From assembly GCA_003225055.1 (NCBI GenBank), contig QIAU01000122.1, positions 1 to 64,000 of the forward strand: a stretch of DNA of 64,000 bases, read 5' to 3'. The notes beneath the pieces were generated by a model. The model was given only the letters and a program-made list of their open reading frames with translations. It searched no databases and was not told where the DNA came from. Position 1 is the stretch's first letter; every line of letters starts with the position of its first letter. The translations under genes and the position numbers were made by a program. Shown in pieces: positions 15,540-26,100 of the stretch. This stretch comes from Acidobacteriota bacterium (GTDB taxonomy: Bacteria > Acidobacteriota > Terriglobia > Terriglobales > Acidobacteriaceae).

Positions 15540-17549
15540 ATGTGGTCCGCGGTGCGATTGCGGTTGCGGTACGGTTTCGTCTCCGTGATTGTGGGGTTGG
15601 TGGCCGCCTGCTGCCTGACGCGCGGCCAAAGTGCAGGCGAGAATCAGCCGAATCCTCTATCTGATGACCGTCAGAATAAGCAATACGAGACGGCGGTCTC
15701 GCAATACGAGCATTTGCTGGCCACCGCTCCCGACAGAACCCCTGGCTCGGCCTTGTTTGGAGTTCGAACCCAGCTGGCCACCGCCCTCTTCATGCTGCAC
15801 CGATATGACGATTCTCTGCACGCGCTTGAGCCTGTAGTTCCGGCAAACTGGAAAAGCTCGTCGCACTCACCATCCCAAACCGCCCCGAACCTTGTCGGTA
15901 TACCAGCACAGGCATGGGTGGTTCAGGGCCTCGATTATCTTGAACTGAATCGACTGCGCGAGGCTATCCGCTCGCTTCGACAAGCGCTTGCCGTAAACGC
16001 AAACAGCGGAACTGCTCGACTGGCATTGGGCGATGCCCTGGCACGCGGCGGCCAGCTCCGCGAGGCGCTGCGGGAGTACCAGGAGCAAGTGAGACGGGCT
16101 CCAACTTTGTCGGACCCCTGGTACAAACTGGGTTTGGCTCACTCGGCGCTGGCCGGCCGCCTGGCGGGAGATGCGGGCGAGAAGTTCCGAGACAGCGTAG
16201 TTGGCCAGCAGCTTGCGGCTGAGAAACTGCTGGAGACCGGCCGTAGCCTGGACGCGGCTCGAGCTCTCTCACGTTTGCTTCGGCAAGCGCCTGCTGCGCT
16301 TCAGCTTCATGCGGATTTGGGTGCGGCGCTGCTCGGGCTGGGGTACGCAAAGTCTGCCGAGGGCCACTTCCGGCAGGAGTTGTTGCGGGACCCGGATTGT
16401 CCGCTGGCCAGGCTCGGGTTGGCCCAAACAGCGGCGCTCCGCGGTGACTGGGATGAAGTGCTTGTCCAGTTACAACAATTGGACAACCTGCATCCGCGTG
16501 AAACGATGCTGCTGATGGATTCCCCCCCAGCAGGCGTAGTGCGACAAGCCTGGACGGAGGGAAAGATGCACGCCAGCGAGGGCTTCGCAACATCGCGGGT
16601 GGGCGCGATTTGGAAAGCATGGCTCAGTGACTCGGATTTAGTTCAGGTTGCAGGCAAGGGTGGGACGGCGGCGTGCACAAAGTCTTCGCCGAAATCCAGC
16701 ACTCCAGCTGGCCTGTGGTTGTCCCAAGCTTGCTATCGATTGCTGCGATCCAAGCTCCGGGCGAAGAGGAGTCTTTTGCGGGCAGAGAAGATTAAGTTAG
16801 CAGAGGCTGAGTTTCGATTAGGAGATTATGCGGGGGCGTTGCGCGCTGCTGAGAACGTGCTCCGATCTGATCCCGAGCAGCCATGGGGGACTTACTGGTT
16901 AACCAAAGCCCATTCCGCACTGGCGACAGATTGTTTTGTCAGAGTCGGCACACTCAACCCGGACTCGCCGAGGGTTCATCAGATGCTCGCCAAGCATTAC
17001 GCCGGTTGGGCCGACTACTCCAAAGCAAAAACAGAATACCTGGCTGCCCTTCGCTTGGCTCCGGGTCTGCCCGACCTACATCTCGGCTTGGCGACCGTGT
17101 ATTGGCGTACAGCGGAGTGGCCGCAAGCGCAAAAAGAGCTGGAAAGAACGTTAGAACTGGCGCCCGGTTCAGCCGTCGCTCGGTATGAGCTGGGAAACAC
17201 CTATGTCCAACAGCGACAGTGGGACTCGGCAGTGCCACACCTGCGTCAGGCTCTGGCCGATTCGTCACTCGCATTCGGGGCGCGGCTCGATCTTTCTAAA
17301 GCAGAGAGTGAAATGGGGCAGACGCGTCAAGCCCTGGAAGATTTGTTGCCGATCGCTTCGGAAGACAAGGATGGGGAAGTTCATTTCCGGATTGCCAAGC
17401 TCTACCGCAAGCTGGGTGATAGCGCCCATGCACAAGGAGCACTTGAAATCTTCAAGCAGTTGAGCGCCGCTGCACAGCGGGCAAGCGATAGCGACCTGGA
17501 CTTGGTGGAGAGTGAGCGCGGAAAAGAGACGAAGCAACCGGGATGGTAG
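15540..17549 (+). CDS. Secreted or lipid-anchored tetratricopeptide-repeat protein
   Basis: A 669-residue TPR protein. The leader (about 1-30) has a hydrophobic core followed by VAAC, so it may be a lipoprotein; otherwise a cleaved signal peptide. Repeats of the TPR pattern occur at about 30-300 and 410-640 (for example LREAIRSLRQALAVNANSGTARLALG, read in two halves, and AVARYELGNTYVQQRQWDSA). TPRs bind partner proteins. The frame extends back to 15339 inside the receptor gene, but the ATG at 15540 begins the leader peptide and avoids the overlap. Its stop lies 9 bases before the next gene's start, so the two are probably co-transcribed. Specific function unknown. Confidence 0.8.
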   Translation: MWSAVRLRLRYGFVSVIVGLVAACCLTRGQSAGENQPNPLSDDRQNKQYETAVSQYEHLLATAPDRTPGSALFGVRTQLATALFMLHRYDDSLHALEPVVPANWKSSSHSPSQTAPNLVGIPAQAWVVQGLDYLELNRLREAIRSLRQALAVNANSGTARLALGDALARGGQLREALREYQEQVRRAPTLSDPWYKLGLAHSALAGRLAGDAGEKFRDSVVGQQLAAEKLLETGRSLDAARALSRLLRQAPAALQLHADLGAALLGLGYAKSAEGHFRQELLRDPDCPLARLGLAQTAALRGDWDEVLVQLQQLDNLHPRETMLLMDSPPAGVVRQAWTEGKMHASEGFATSRVGAIWKAWLSDSDLVQVAGKGGTAACTKSSPKSSTPAGLWLSQACYRLLRSKLRAKRSLLRAEKIKLAEAEFRLGDYAGALRAAENVLRSDPEQPWGTYWLTKAHSALATDCFVRVGTLNPDSPRVHQMLAKHYAGWADYSKAKTEYLAALRLAPGLPDLHLGLATVYWRTAEWPQAQKELERTLELAPGSAVARYELGNTYVQQRQWDSAVPHLRQALADSSLAFGARLDLSKAESEMGQTRQALEDLLPIASEDKDGEVHFRIAKLYRKLGDSAHAQGALEIFKQLSAAAQRASDSDLDLVESERGKETKQPGW

Positions 17550-17558
17550 CGAATCACT

Positions 17559-19298
17559 TTGACGATTCCCATAACCACACATGCATATTCTTGGGCGCCG
17601 CTGCAGACGCGACGCAGCTTCCTCCACAATTGCGGAAAATCGCTATGCTTCGTGGTCCCAATGTTCGGAAACGGTCGCTTGGGACAGCCCGTGCCTGCCT
17701 GGGGACCGTGGTTCGTCGAGGTTGCTCGCGCAGCCGGCCTGGCCGCCTTCCGTGATACCTGCGGTTCACTGGCAAAGGATTATCTTGTGGAGACCTTAGG
17801 CAGCGGGGTGGCTGTTTTCGACTTCAACAACGATGGACTGCCGGATATTCTTCTGGTGAATGGCTCTTCTTTTGAGATCCTCGATAATCCTCACGTGCCC
17901 AAAACCTCGAGCCGCCTCTTTCGCAACAACGGCGATGGAACTTTCACAGACGTAACTCGGGAAACGGGGCTCATCAATCAGGGATGGGGCGTCGGAGTTA
18001 GCGTCGGCGATTACGACAACGACGGTTACCGCGACGTCTTCATCACCAATTTCGGCACCAACGCTCTGTTTCACAACAATGGTAACGGCACTTTTACTGA
18101 CGTTACGCGTGAAGCCGGGCTGGAGTCGTCGAACTGGAACACCGGCTGCGCCTGGGGAGACTACGATCGCGATGGTCGCCTGGATCTGTATGTCTCTCGC
18201 TATGTGGATTTCGATCGCGCAAAAATTGTTGGGCCGGGCTCGGGCACATACTGTCGCTATCAGGGCATTCCCGTTGCGTGCGGGCCGCAAGGTCTGCCGG
18301 GATTGCCAGACTACATGTATCACAACGAAGGTGGCGGAAAATTTCGCGAAGTCAGCGCCGATGTCGGAATTCGGGATACCGGCCGCGCTTACGGCCTGGG
18401 CGTGACCTGGGTCGACTTTGATAATGACGGCTGGCCGGATATTTACGTGGCGAATGATTCCATGGCTAATTTTCTGTGGCGTAACCAAGGCAATGGAAAA
18501 TTCGAGGAGATTGCCTTCGAAGCCGGATGTGCGATGAGCGCGGACGGCAGGGCACAGTCTTCCATGGGAATTGCCGTCGGAGACTACGATAACGATGGTT
18601 GGCTGGATCTGCTGGTCACCAACTTCGCCGAAGATTACAGCACGCTCTATCACAACAATCATGGCCAGTTTGAGGACGTGACCTACCAGGCCGGCCTCGG
18701 CACAGCAAGCTACAACCAATTGAAATGGGGGGCTGGTTTTGTCGATTTCGACAATGACGGCTGGAAAGAACTTTTCGTCGCGAACGGGCACATTTATCCG
18801 CAGGCGGACCAGACCAATAGCAAATACCGCCAGGCCAATCAGCTCTTCCGCAATCTGCGTAATGGTCGCTTCGCTTTAGTTCCCGGCCACGAGACCGGCC
18901 TCACTGAGCTGCGCAGCAGCCGGGGAGTTGCTTTTGGTGACCTCGGAGGCAAAGGGCAGATTGAAGTCGTGGTGAACAATATCGACGAGGAGCCTTTTCT
19001 CTACCGTCAAATCCGACAAAACTCCGGGTCATGGGTGCGGTTGAAGCTGGTGGGCACAAAATGCAATCGCGACGCCATTGGTGCCAGGATTATGATCACC
19101 GCCGGCGGGCTGACCCAGATCGACGAGGTTCGCAGCGCGGATAGCTATGTTTCATCGAGTGACGTCCGTGTTCATTTTGGCCTCGGAAATGCATCGGTGA
19201 TCGAGCAGCTGCAGGTGCGCTGGCCTGACGGAACGGTTGAGAAGCGGACAGGGCTGGCGATCAATAAAGAGCACGTCATCCGTCAAGGTGGAAACTGA
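17559..19298 (+). CDS. CRTAC1-family protein: FG-GAP/VCBS propeller with ASPIC/UnbV domain
   Basis: A 579-residue exported protein. From the TTG at 17559 the N-terminus reads TRRSFLHNCGKSL, a twin-arginine (Tat) leader. About 60-470 holds seven or so FG-GAP/VCBS repeats with calcium-loop motifs (DFNNDGLPDILLVNG, DYDNDGYRDVFITNFG, DFDNDGWPDIYVAND), expected to form a beta propeller. The C-terminal 70 residues are the ASPIC/UnbV domain (RDAIGARIMITAGG, VHFGLGNASVIEQLQVRWPDG). The family is frequent in Acidobacteriota and Planctomycetes without known biochemical role. The next ATG (17661) would remove the Tat motif, so TTG is preferred though no strong ribosome site is seen. The stop overlaps the next ATG by one base. 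Confidence 0.85.
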   Translation: MTIPITTHAYSWAPLQTRRSFLHNCGKSLCFVVPMFGNGRLGQPVPAWGPWFVEVARAAGLAAFRDTCGSLAKDYLVETLGSGVAVFDFNNDGLPDILLVNGSSFEILDNPHVPKTSSRLFRNNGDGTFTDVTRETGLINQGWGVGVSVGDYDNDGYRDVFITNFGTNALFHNNGNGTFTDVTREAGLESSNWNTGCAWGDYDRDGRLDLYVSRYVDFDRAKIVGPGSGTYCRYQGIPVACGPQGLPGLPDYMYHNEGGGKFREVSADVGIRDTGRAYGLGVTWVDFDNDGWPDIYVANDSMANFLWRNQGNGKFEEIAFEAGCAMSADGRAQSSMGIAVGDYDNDGWLDLLVTNFAEDYSTLYHNNHGQFEDVTYQAGLGTASYNQLKWGAGFVDFDNDGWKELFVANGHIYPQADQTNSKYRQANQLFRNLRNGRFALVPGHETGLTELRSSRGVAFGDLGGKGQIEVVVNNIDEEPFLYRQIRQNSGSWVRLKLVGTKCNRDAIGARIMITAGGLTQIDEVRSADSYVSSSDVRVHFGLGNASVIEQLQVRWPDGTVEKRTGLAINKEHVIRQGGN

Positions 19299-20797
19299 TG
19301 CGCCTGGAATTGGATCTGGTGGACTCCTATCGGCCGGCGGTTGCCGATCGGCAGGCCAGGCGTGTTCGAGCTCAGCCACGCAATCCCCGGTTTCCTGCCT
19401 GCCCGAGCATCTTGTACCTGCTACTTCTCAGCTTGTGTTTACTGGGCATTCCGCTCGAGCTGAGAGGCCAGAGGACGACACACCCTCAACCCGGTCTCCA
19501 GCTGCTGGATGTAAGTCCTGACAGGGCCGAGCAATTAGCACCGCGGAACCGCACTCAATTACTGTCCGACATTGCGGCTGTCCGGCAGGCGCTGCGTGCC
19601 GATCCTGATTCGGCCAAAAACTACCTCTCGCTGGGGCTGGCGTTGAAGGCCATGGGCGAAAATGAGAGCGCGTGGAAGGCCGTCAGTCGCTCAGCGGATT
19701 TGGATCCCAGGCTGGCGGACGCATGGTATCAAAAGGGTGTAATCCAGGCAGACGAGCAGAAATGGCTGGACGCCGTTGCATCCTTTCGCAAAGCCCTAGA
19801 AGCTTCTGCCGGTCACGGTCCCGCACACCTGGCATTGGGAGAAATGTGGATCCGGTTAGGAAGCTTTGAGCAGGCCGCTGAAGAATTGGAAACGGTGTTG
19901 CGCCTCAATCCTAAACATCCGGGTGCACATTATGGTTTGGGATTGATTCACCTGCAGCAAGGCGATTTGACCACTGCGGAAGCCGAGTTTCGCCGCGCCC
20001 TTACCTTGCAACCAAATTCTGCCGCTGCTCAGGAGAACCTGGGCGAAACGCTGGTTCGCGAGCACAAGTGGTCCGAGGCGGCAGCCGTTTTAAACAAGGT
20101 TTTGGCGGTGAATCCGGACTCACTCGAAGCCACTAATGCTCTGGCCACCTCGTACCTGCATTCTGGCCAGCCAGAACGGGCGGCGGCAGAGTTTCGAAAA
20201 GCACGGGAGCTGTCTGGGCGGCAAGTGACTCTTCAGAGGGTGGAAGGAGAGTACAACCGGGGCGTGGTACTTTGGCGTGCCGGCAACCTCAAGAACGCGG
20301 CCGCCGCTTTCCGCAGTGCCATCGCCATGAACCCAGATTACGCAGATGCGCACAACAATCTGGGCGGCGTTCTTTGGCAAATGAATGAGGTTGCCGGAGC
20401 GCTAGCCGAGTTTCAGGCGGCGGTTCGCTGCAATCCGGATTTCGCGGAAGCCCACAACAACTGGGGTAGCGCGCTGATCCATGCGGGAGAAACTGATCAC
20501 GCCATTGATCAGTTTCGCGCGGCGGTAGCTTCGCGTCCAGCCTTTGCTCAGGCACACTTCAATCTTGGTCGCGCCTTGTCCAAGAAACGCGAATTCCGCG
20601 AAGCTGAAGCGGAACTTCGCAGTGCTTTGATATTACAGCCGGAAATGGCGGCGGCACACATTGCACTGGGTCTTGCGCTGGCTGCCGAAAGCGGAACTCT
20701 TTCCCCCCAGGCTCGCGCTGAATTGAATGAAGGATTGCGTCTGGATTCGAGCCTTCGCAGTTCCATTCCTCCCGACTATTCCAAAGAGTTGCGCTGA
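19298..20797 (+). CDS. Tetratricopeptide-repeat protein with N-terminal membrane or signal segment
   Basis: A 499-residue protein. After a basic N-terminus, residues about 38-56 (LYLLLLSLCLLGIPLEL) form one hydrophobic segment, a signal or membrane anchor. From about 85 to the end there are ten or more TPR units with canonical spacing (PDSAKNYLSLGLALKAMGE, AHYGLGLIHLQQGDLTTAE, AQAHFNLGRALSKKREFREAE). The ATG shares its A with the TGA of the CRTAC1 gene, showing translational coupling. Such TPR and CRTAC1 pairs recur together, so a physical complex in the periplasm is plausible but unproven. Confidence 0.82.
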   Translation: MRLELDLVDSYRPAVADRQARRVRAQPRNPRFPACPSILYLLLLSLCLLGIPLELRGQRTTHPQPGLQLLDVSPDRAEQLAPRNRTQLLSDIAAVRQALRADPDSAKNYLSLGLALKAMGENESAWKAVSRSADLDPRLADAWYQKGVIQADEQKWLDAVASFRKALEASAGHGPAHLALGEMWIRLGSFEQAAEELETVLRLNPKHPGAHYGLGLIHLQQGDLTTAEAEFRRALTLQPNSAAAQENLGETLVREHKWSEAAAVLNKVLAVNPDSLEATNALATSYLHSGQPERAAAEFRKARELSGRQVTLQRVEGEYNRGVVLWRAGNLKNAAAAFRSAIAMNPDYADAHNNLGGVLWQMNEVAGALAEFQAAVRCNPDFAEAHNNWGSALIHAGETDHAIDQFRAAVASRPAFAQAHFNLGRALSKKREFREAEAELRSALILQPEMAAAHIALGLALAAESGTLSPQARAELNEGLRLDSSLRSSIPPDYSKELR

Positions 20798-20831
20798 AGA
20801 GTCGGGGCGGCGTTGGTCACCCTGGGCATGA

Positions 20832-22580
20832 CTACGAGGGAACTTTGATTCCTTTTCCTTCTTCCAAGGTTATATAACGGTCGAGGGGCAGATCAATGAA
20901 TCGCTCTACCAGGCCGCTGGGCTTCGGCCATTTGACTTCTACCCAATCGATTTTGGTGCGACTCCCGATTCCGAGGACTGCCCGCGGATCATGAGATGCT
21001 AGGTAGCTGCCACCTCCCACCTTGAAAACGTACCGCTTCAGATCACCTGATTTCCAGGTAATCAGGGCGCCCACGGCATCCCGGTTTGCCCGGTTCCCAA
21101 TCAGCCGAACCCCTAGCCAGTGATTCCCCTTGCCCGAATTGTTGCGCAACAGCAGAGGTGGGCTATTGTTGACCGCGACTAGAACATCTACTGCTCCATT
21201 GTTATCGAAGTCGCCAATTGCCAGGCCGCGTGCGGCGAACTTCTTGCTGAATACCGATCCGGCTTGCCCGCTGACGTTTTCAAATGCCCGTTCAAAACCA
21301 GACCCGCGGTTGCGAAAGAGCAGCATCGGTTCGGAATATTGCACGTCTTGGAAGCGTTCTTCGATTCGGTCGTCAGGATGCCCGTTGGCGAGAAAGAGGT
21401 CAAGATTCCCGTCGTTATCAAAATCCACGAACTTCAGACCCCAGCCACTCATCAGGAGTGTGAGGTTTCCGATGCTGTTCGAGATGGCCACATCATCAAA
21501 CGTTTGATCGCCGTTGTTGTGGTACAAGGAATACATCTCGTGGTCAACGTTGGCCACGAAGAGATCGACTCTGCCATCCTGATCGTAATCAGCTGAATCG
21601 ACTCCCATCCCCGAACGGGCCCGGCCATCGGTGCTATAAGCAACTCCGGCTTCCACTCCGATCTCTTTGAATTTGCCATGGCCGTTGTTCTGGAAGAGGA
21701 AGTTGGCCACCGTATCGTTGGTCACAAACAGATCGAGATTGCCGTCATTGTCAATGTCGGATGCCACTACACCCCATGCCTTACCCGGACTGGCCGCAAT
21801 TCCCGACTCTTTGCTCACATCGGTAAAAGTGCCATCTCCGTTGTTATGGAATAGCCAACTCGGCGTGGCATCGTAGACTCGGGGAATGCAATAGTAGCGC
21901 TCGCCTGTCTCATTGTTGCCGCAGAACTTGTTTTTTCCTTTGTCGAAATCAACGAAGCGACACACGAAAAGGTCCAACCGTCCATCGTTGTCACAGTCGA
22001 ACCATACAGCGCTCGAAGACCAGCCCGGCGCGGCGACGCCAGCCTTCTGCGTAACATCGGTGAAGGTGCCGTTACCATTATTGTGGTACAGGATATTGTG
22101 TCCGTACTGGGTGACGTAAATATCCGGGAAGCCGTCGCCATCGTAGTCGCCTACAGCAACCCCCATTCCATAGCCGCCGCCGAGGACGCCCGCTGCTTCT
22201 GTGACGTCAGTGAAGGTGCCATCACGATTGTTGCGATAGAGGGCATTACGGAGGGGTGGGCTCGGATCGTAGAAGTCGCAGTGGCCGCTGTTCACCAGGT
22301 AAATGTCCATCCAGCCGTCATTGTCATAGTCTAGAAAGGCACAGCCGGCCCCAACCGTCTCCGGCAAATAATATTGGGATGACCTGCCGTTCGCGTGCTG
22401 GAAGAAGATTCCACTGGCAGAAGGAGGAACGGGGATGAAGTTCGCTTCGGTGCCTGGTTGGCCGGAAGCCGTTGTCCGTCCAAGACTTCTCGTTATAAAT
22501 GAGCGGGAATCCCGCAGTCCATTGCCAAGGCACGCAAAGCCAAATGCCTTTAAAAAGTCACGTCGGGAAAACGCCCTCAC
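20832..22580 (-). CDS. Second CRTAC1-family protein with Tat leader
   Basis: A 582-residue homologue of the protein at 17559, encoded convergently to it. The N-terminus SRRDFLKAFGFACL is a clear Tat signal. FG-GAP/VCBS repeats run from about 50 to 490 (DYDNDGWMDIYLVNSG, DYDGDGFPDIYVTQYG, DFDNDGNLDLFLANGH) and the ASPIC/UnbV domain ends the protein (RDAVGALITWKSGD, AVLGIGSRTKIDWVEVKWPKP). The start codon is GTG at 22580. Two such genes back to back around TPR genes suggest paralogues with related roles; the function is unknown. Confidence 0.85.
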   Translation of the reverse strand: MRAFSRRDFLKAFGFACLGNGLRDSRSFITRSLGRTTASGQPGTEANFIPVPPSASGIFFQHANGRSSQYYLPETVGAGCAFLDYDNDGWMDIYLVNSGHCDFYDPSPPLRNALYRNNRDGTFTDVTEAAGVLGGGYGMGVAVGDYDGDGFPDIYVTQYGHNILYHNNGNGTFTDVTQKAGVAAPGWSSSAVWFDCDNDGRLDLFVCRFVDFDKGKNKFCGNNETGERYYCIPRVYDATPSWLFHNNGDGTFTDVSKESGIAASPGKAWGVVASDIDNDGNLDLFVTNDTVANFLFQNNGHGKFKEIGVEAGVAYSTDGRARSGMGVDSADYDQDGRVDLFVANVDHEMYSLYHNNGDQTFDDVAISNSIGNLTLLMSGWGLKFVDFDNDGNLDLFLANGHPDDRIEERFQDVQYSEPMLLFRNRGSGFERAFENVSGQAGSVFSKKFAARGLAIGDFDNNGAVDVLVAVNNSPPLLLRNNSGKGNHWLGVRLIGNRANRDAVGALITWKSGDLKRYVFKVGGGSYLASHDPRAVLGIGSRTKIDWVEVKWPKPSGLVERFIDLPLDRYITLEEGKGIKVPS

Positions 22581-22704
22581 CCAAACCCCACTGGTTCCAA
22601 CATTCTAAGCGCCTGTCATCGTACTGTACACCACCTGTCTTTTTGGACCTTCAGGCGCGTTACGCAGTTCCCGCGCCCCCAGAAGAATGGGCCTTATTAC
22701 CAGC

Positions 22705-22974
22705 TCAGCTGTACCTGGCTCCTCGCTGTCGCCAGTGCACGCGGCCGGTAATCATCAAATGCAACCCCGGCCAAAGATCGCCCTCAACTCCAATGGCTAT
22801 TCCCTTGCCGATCCGCCGCAGTTCACGTACAGTGTGGCCTTCCACTTCCGTGATTGATGGTTCTGCGGTACGAAGCAGAAAGGGATTCGTCAACTGTGTT
22901 TGCTGGATCGGCTGCGCTATGATCCCGGGCTCAAGCGCGTGGATAAAGGCGACGATATCGGGCAGTTGGGGCAT
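22705..22974 (-). pseudogene. N-terminal remnant of a MutM/Nei-type DNA glycosylase
   Basis: A minus-strand frame starts MPQLPDIVAFIHALEPGII, followed by TNPFLLRTAEPSI, RELRRIGKGIAI and HLMITGRVHW. This is the N-terminal beta sandwich of formamidopyrimidine-DNA glycosylases and endonuclease VIII-like enzymes (catalytic proline P2 is present, but the usual E3 is Q). The frame stops after 89 codons, while the family is about 270-290 residues. The helix-two-turn-helix and zinc finger are absent downstream, where the CRTAC1 gene begins. It is a truncated, non-functional copy. Confidence 0.6.
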
Positions 22975-22984
22975 AACTCTCGCG

Positions 22985-23107
22985 TCACCTTTTTGCGGCG
23001 TTTAGAAACAACACCATCGTAACCGGCTTCGTGCCCTGGTTTCGCCACGCGTGCCGAGTGCCATTCTGGACGACGACGGCGCCCTTCTTGAGATGAATCG
23101 ATCTGCC
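22985..23107 (-). pseudogene. Remnant of a cupin-domain protein
   Basis: A minus-strand frame reads IHLKKGAVVVQNGTRHAWRN then QGTKPVTMVLFLNAAKR and a stop. This is the second cupin motif and C-terminus of small cupin proteins (typically G-VVVQ-GT-HAW-N). Upstream the frame meets a stop within a few codons and the first cupin motif is missing. Only about 40 codons survive. Confidence 0.45.
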
Positions 23108-23155
23108 GCTTCAGGTGCTCGTGCAGCCGATTGATTCTTTTAATTAGGCCCTTGC

Positions 23156-26100
23156 TCAGAAATCGAAACGCAGGCCCAGCTGGACTTGACGGGGATCATT
23201 CGCCTGGGTGGTGATCACGCCAAACGTCTGCGGGCTCTGCAGGCTCACGGTCGGATCCAGGAAATTCACGTGGTTAAACAGGTTGAAGAATTCTGACGAG
23301 AAGGTAAGCTTGGTCTTCTCCGTCAGCTGGATTTTCTTCACGAAACTCACGTCCACATTCCAGGACCCCAAACCTCGCAGCGTGCCGCCACGCGAGGTGG
23401 CGTCCGTGCTGAGCCGGATAGGCCGAAAGAGGGCGCAAACAGCCCCCGGATCGGCGAAGATGTTCAGGCCTGTCCCGCCTGTCGCCGGGTTGGCGCTGGA
23501 GCCGCAGCCTGCAGTCGTTGTGACGTTGTGGCGGCCGGCGCCCGCGCTTCCCGAACCAGTGCGAATGGCTTCGGAGACCTCGCCCAAGCTGGTCTGACCG
23601 AATTCCTGTCCCGAGCCATCCAGCACGCGCAGCGGCAGCCCGCTGTTGGTGCTGATGATGGGCGCGAGCTGCCATCCTCCGACCACACGGTTGACCCATC
23701 CCGTCTGTGAATGGAAGGGAACTTGCCAGACGCCGAGCACGGTGAACACGAACTTGCGGTCAAACACGGATGTGCCGTAGTCGTAGTCCGGGTTGTAGCT
23801 GTTGGTGAATGCCCGGTCGGTATCCTGATTTACGCCGGTGTTGTCCAGGCTGTGTCCATAACTAAGGTTCGCGTCCAGGGTCAGGCCGTGATAGGCGCGG
23901 ACGCGGTAGGACACAAACCCGGCGTTGTAGCTCGACCGAGCCAGGCTCGACCAGTAGAAGAAGTTCGTGAACTGTGTCGCTGCCTGGGTGGCCGGACCAA
24001 GTTTGAACGCCGACTGAATGCCGTTGAAGACGTTCCTCACCTGCTGGTTCGTAAAGGCCGACGAGAAACTTTTCACCACGCCTGCGGTACAACTGGTGAA
24101 GGAGCTACCGCAGAACTTGGCGTTTCCGGCCAGCGCGGTTTCAAAGAAGGCTTGCGGCGGGACCGTCGACCCCGCCTTTAGCGCTAGTGCCACCGCATCG
24201 AAGGCCTGCGCGAAAGTCTGCCCGCCGGCCAGCATGAAGAAGGGCACCTGGTTAAGATCGATGCCCATATAGATGTTGTGCGCATTATGGCCGACATAGC
24301 CGACCTCAATCCGCCCGTTGCCGACCTCCCGTTGAATCGTGAAATCCCACTGATCGTGCGAGCCGGGCCGCCATTGAGGGTCTTGCAAGAAGGAGTTGGG
24401 CACGAAGGGTATGGTAGCGCCGGGCGGAGGGACACTGCCCCCAGTACCCGGTACCACCGGCGTGGAAAGCGTTGAGGCCAGCGGGGGCAGGGTAATGGTG
24501 CTGCCGTCGATGCCGATACGGAACGCGTTGGAGGGGTTGACGCCGCCACTACCTCGGCAATCCCGTGTCGTCGCCGCGTTCAGCCCCGGTCCCTGACACA
24601 ATAGAGCCTGGCCAAAGCCGACAGCCTGCAGTGGGTCGATGGCGGTCTGCACGCCGTTCAGGCGATCGTAGAAGTGCCAGTAGCCGCCGCGAAACACAGT
24701 TTTGCCCCGGCCCAAAATCGTTCCCAGCACTCCCGACTGGGAGTTGGGCTGATAGGCGGCTGAAACGCGCGGCGAAAAATTCCCCTTAACGAAATCGAAG
24801 GGATATTTCCGCCCGGTCTTGCCAATGGGGACAAAACCGACAGGTGGATTGAAAACCTGTCCCGCCAGAGCAGCCTGGCGGCGCTGTTCCAGATAAGCCC
24901 TGGGGAAAATCAGGTTACCGCTGGAGTCCGCTGTCATCATGAATTTACCGTTGTCCTCCACGGGAGGAATGCTCGCCTCCCAGGCCAGGCCGTAGGTCAG
25001 AGTAAAAGTGGATCCGAGACGCCAGGTGTCCTGCGCGTAAAGGGTCGCCTGGTTGTAGCGGACCGTTTCGCTCAGATCGGTGCCATCGGGCAGAAGACTG
25101 AGACCGGCATTGCGCGCACGCAGAATACTGGCCCCATCCACCAAGCCCAGGACCTGCGCGTACAGGTTGTTCCAGTTTTCAGTCTGGCTGGAGGGCAGGC
25201 AGTTCGTCGTGACGGTTGCCGAGCAGGTTGGCGGCCGGGACGACGCCGGAACGGTAAGGCCTCCAAGGTTGCTTACGGTCCCCAGGAAGTATTGCAGGGT
25301 CTTCTGGTTGTTCTGCTGACCGTCGTCGCGCTGGAAGTAGGCCCAGGTGTGTTTAAAGGAACCTCCAAAGTGCAGCAGGTGCTTCCCCCGGAGCCAGCTG
25401 GCGTCGTCGCGCAGGTCCAAGCCGTGGGAGTTCCACATGCGCGTACGGGACCCCTGGGTATCGATGTTCACCGGGACCAACTGTGTGCTGACGTTGTCCC
25501 CGCCCGGCACCAAAGCAGCGGGAGTGATGGAGGGCAGTTGGGCAAAGGGAGGTAGGTCGATCCATTGCCAATAATCCCGCAGCCAGCTCAGGTGGACGTC
25601 ATTGGTGAGGTACTGAGTAAAATTCGACGTCACGCCGGTCACCAGATAGCGAGGTTGGCGCGGAATGGTGGAGAGAATCTTCGGGACGCCGCGCACGTCA
25701 TTCCCAACGATTCCGCCAATGTCTTCCTGGCGAGCGATGCCGGCGTATTCCGTGTAATGGCGGTAGCTCACGGTCCATTGCAGCTTGGGATTGAAGGTGT
25801 GGTCCAGGCGGATCACGCCCAGATTGGTATTGAGGGGGAACTTACCGAACCCGGAAAAACCAATGGTATTCAAACCATCGCCCTGCGTGGTGTCATTGCC
25901 CGGCGGCATAAGGGCCCACAGCTGACTGATGGCTGGCGCCAAGCCCTTACTACGGGGATCGCAGGAAGCCGTGCCCGTGGTGTCGCAAAGGCTGGAAACA
26001 TTGCCCGGCTGCAGGAAATAGCTGACGGTGTTCCGAGCGTTGTCCTTGAAGCGAAGAATGCCCTGGCGCATGGTGGAGGTGGGCACCAGGCGGGTTATGA

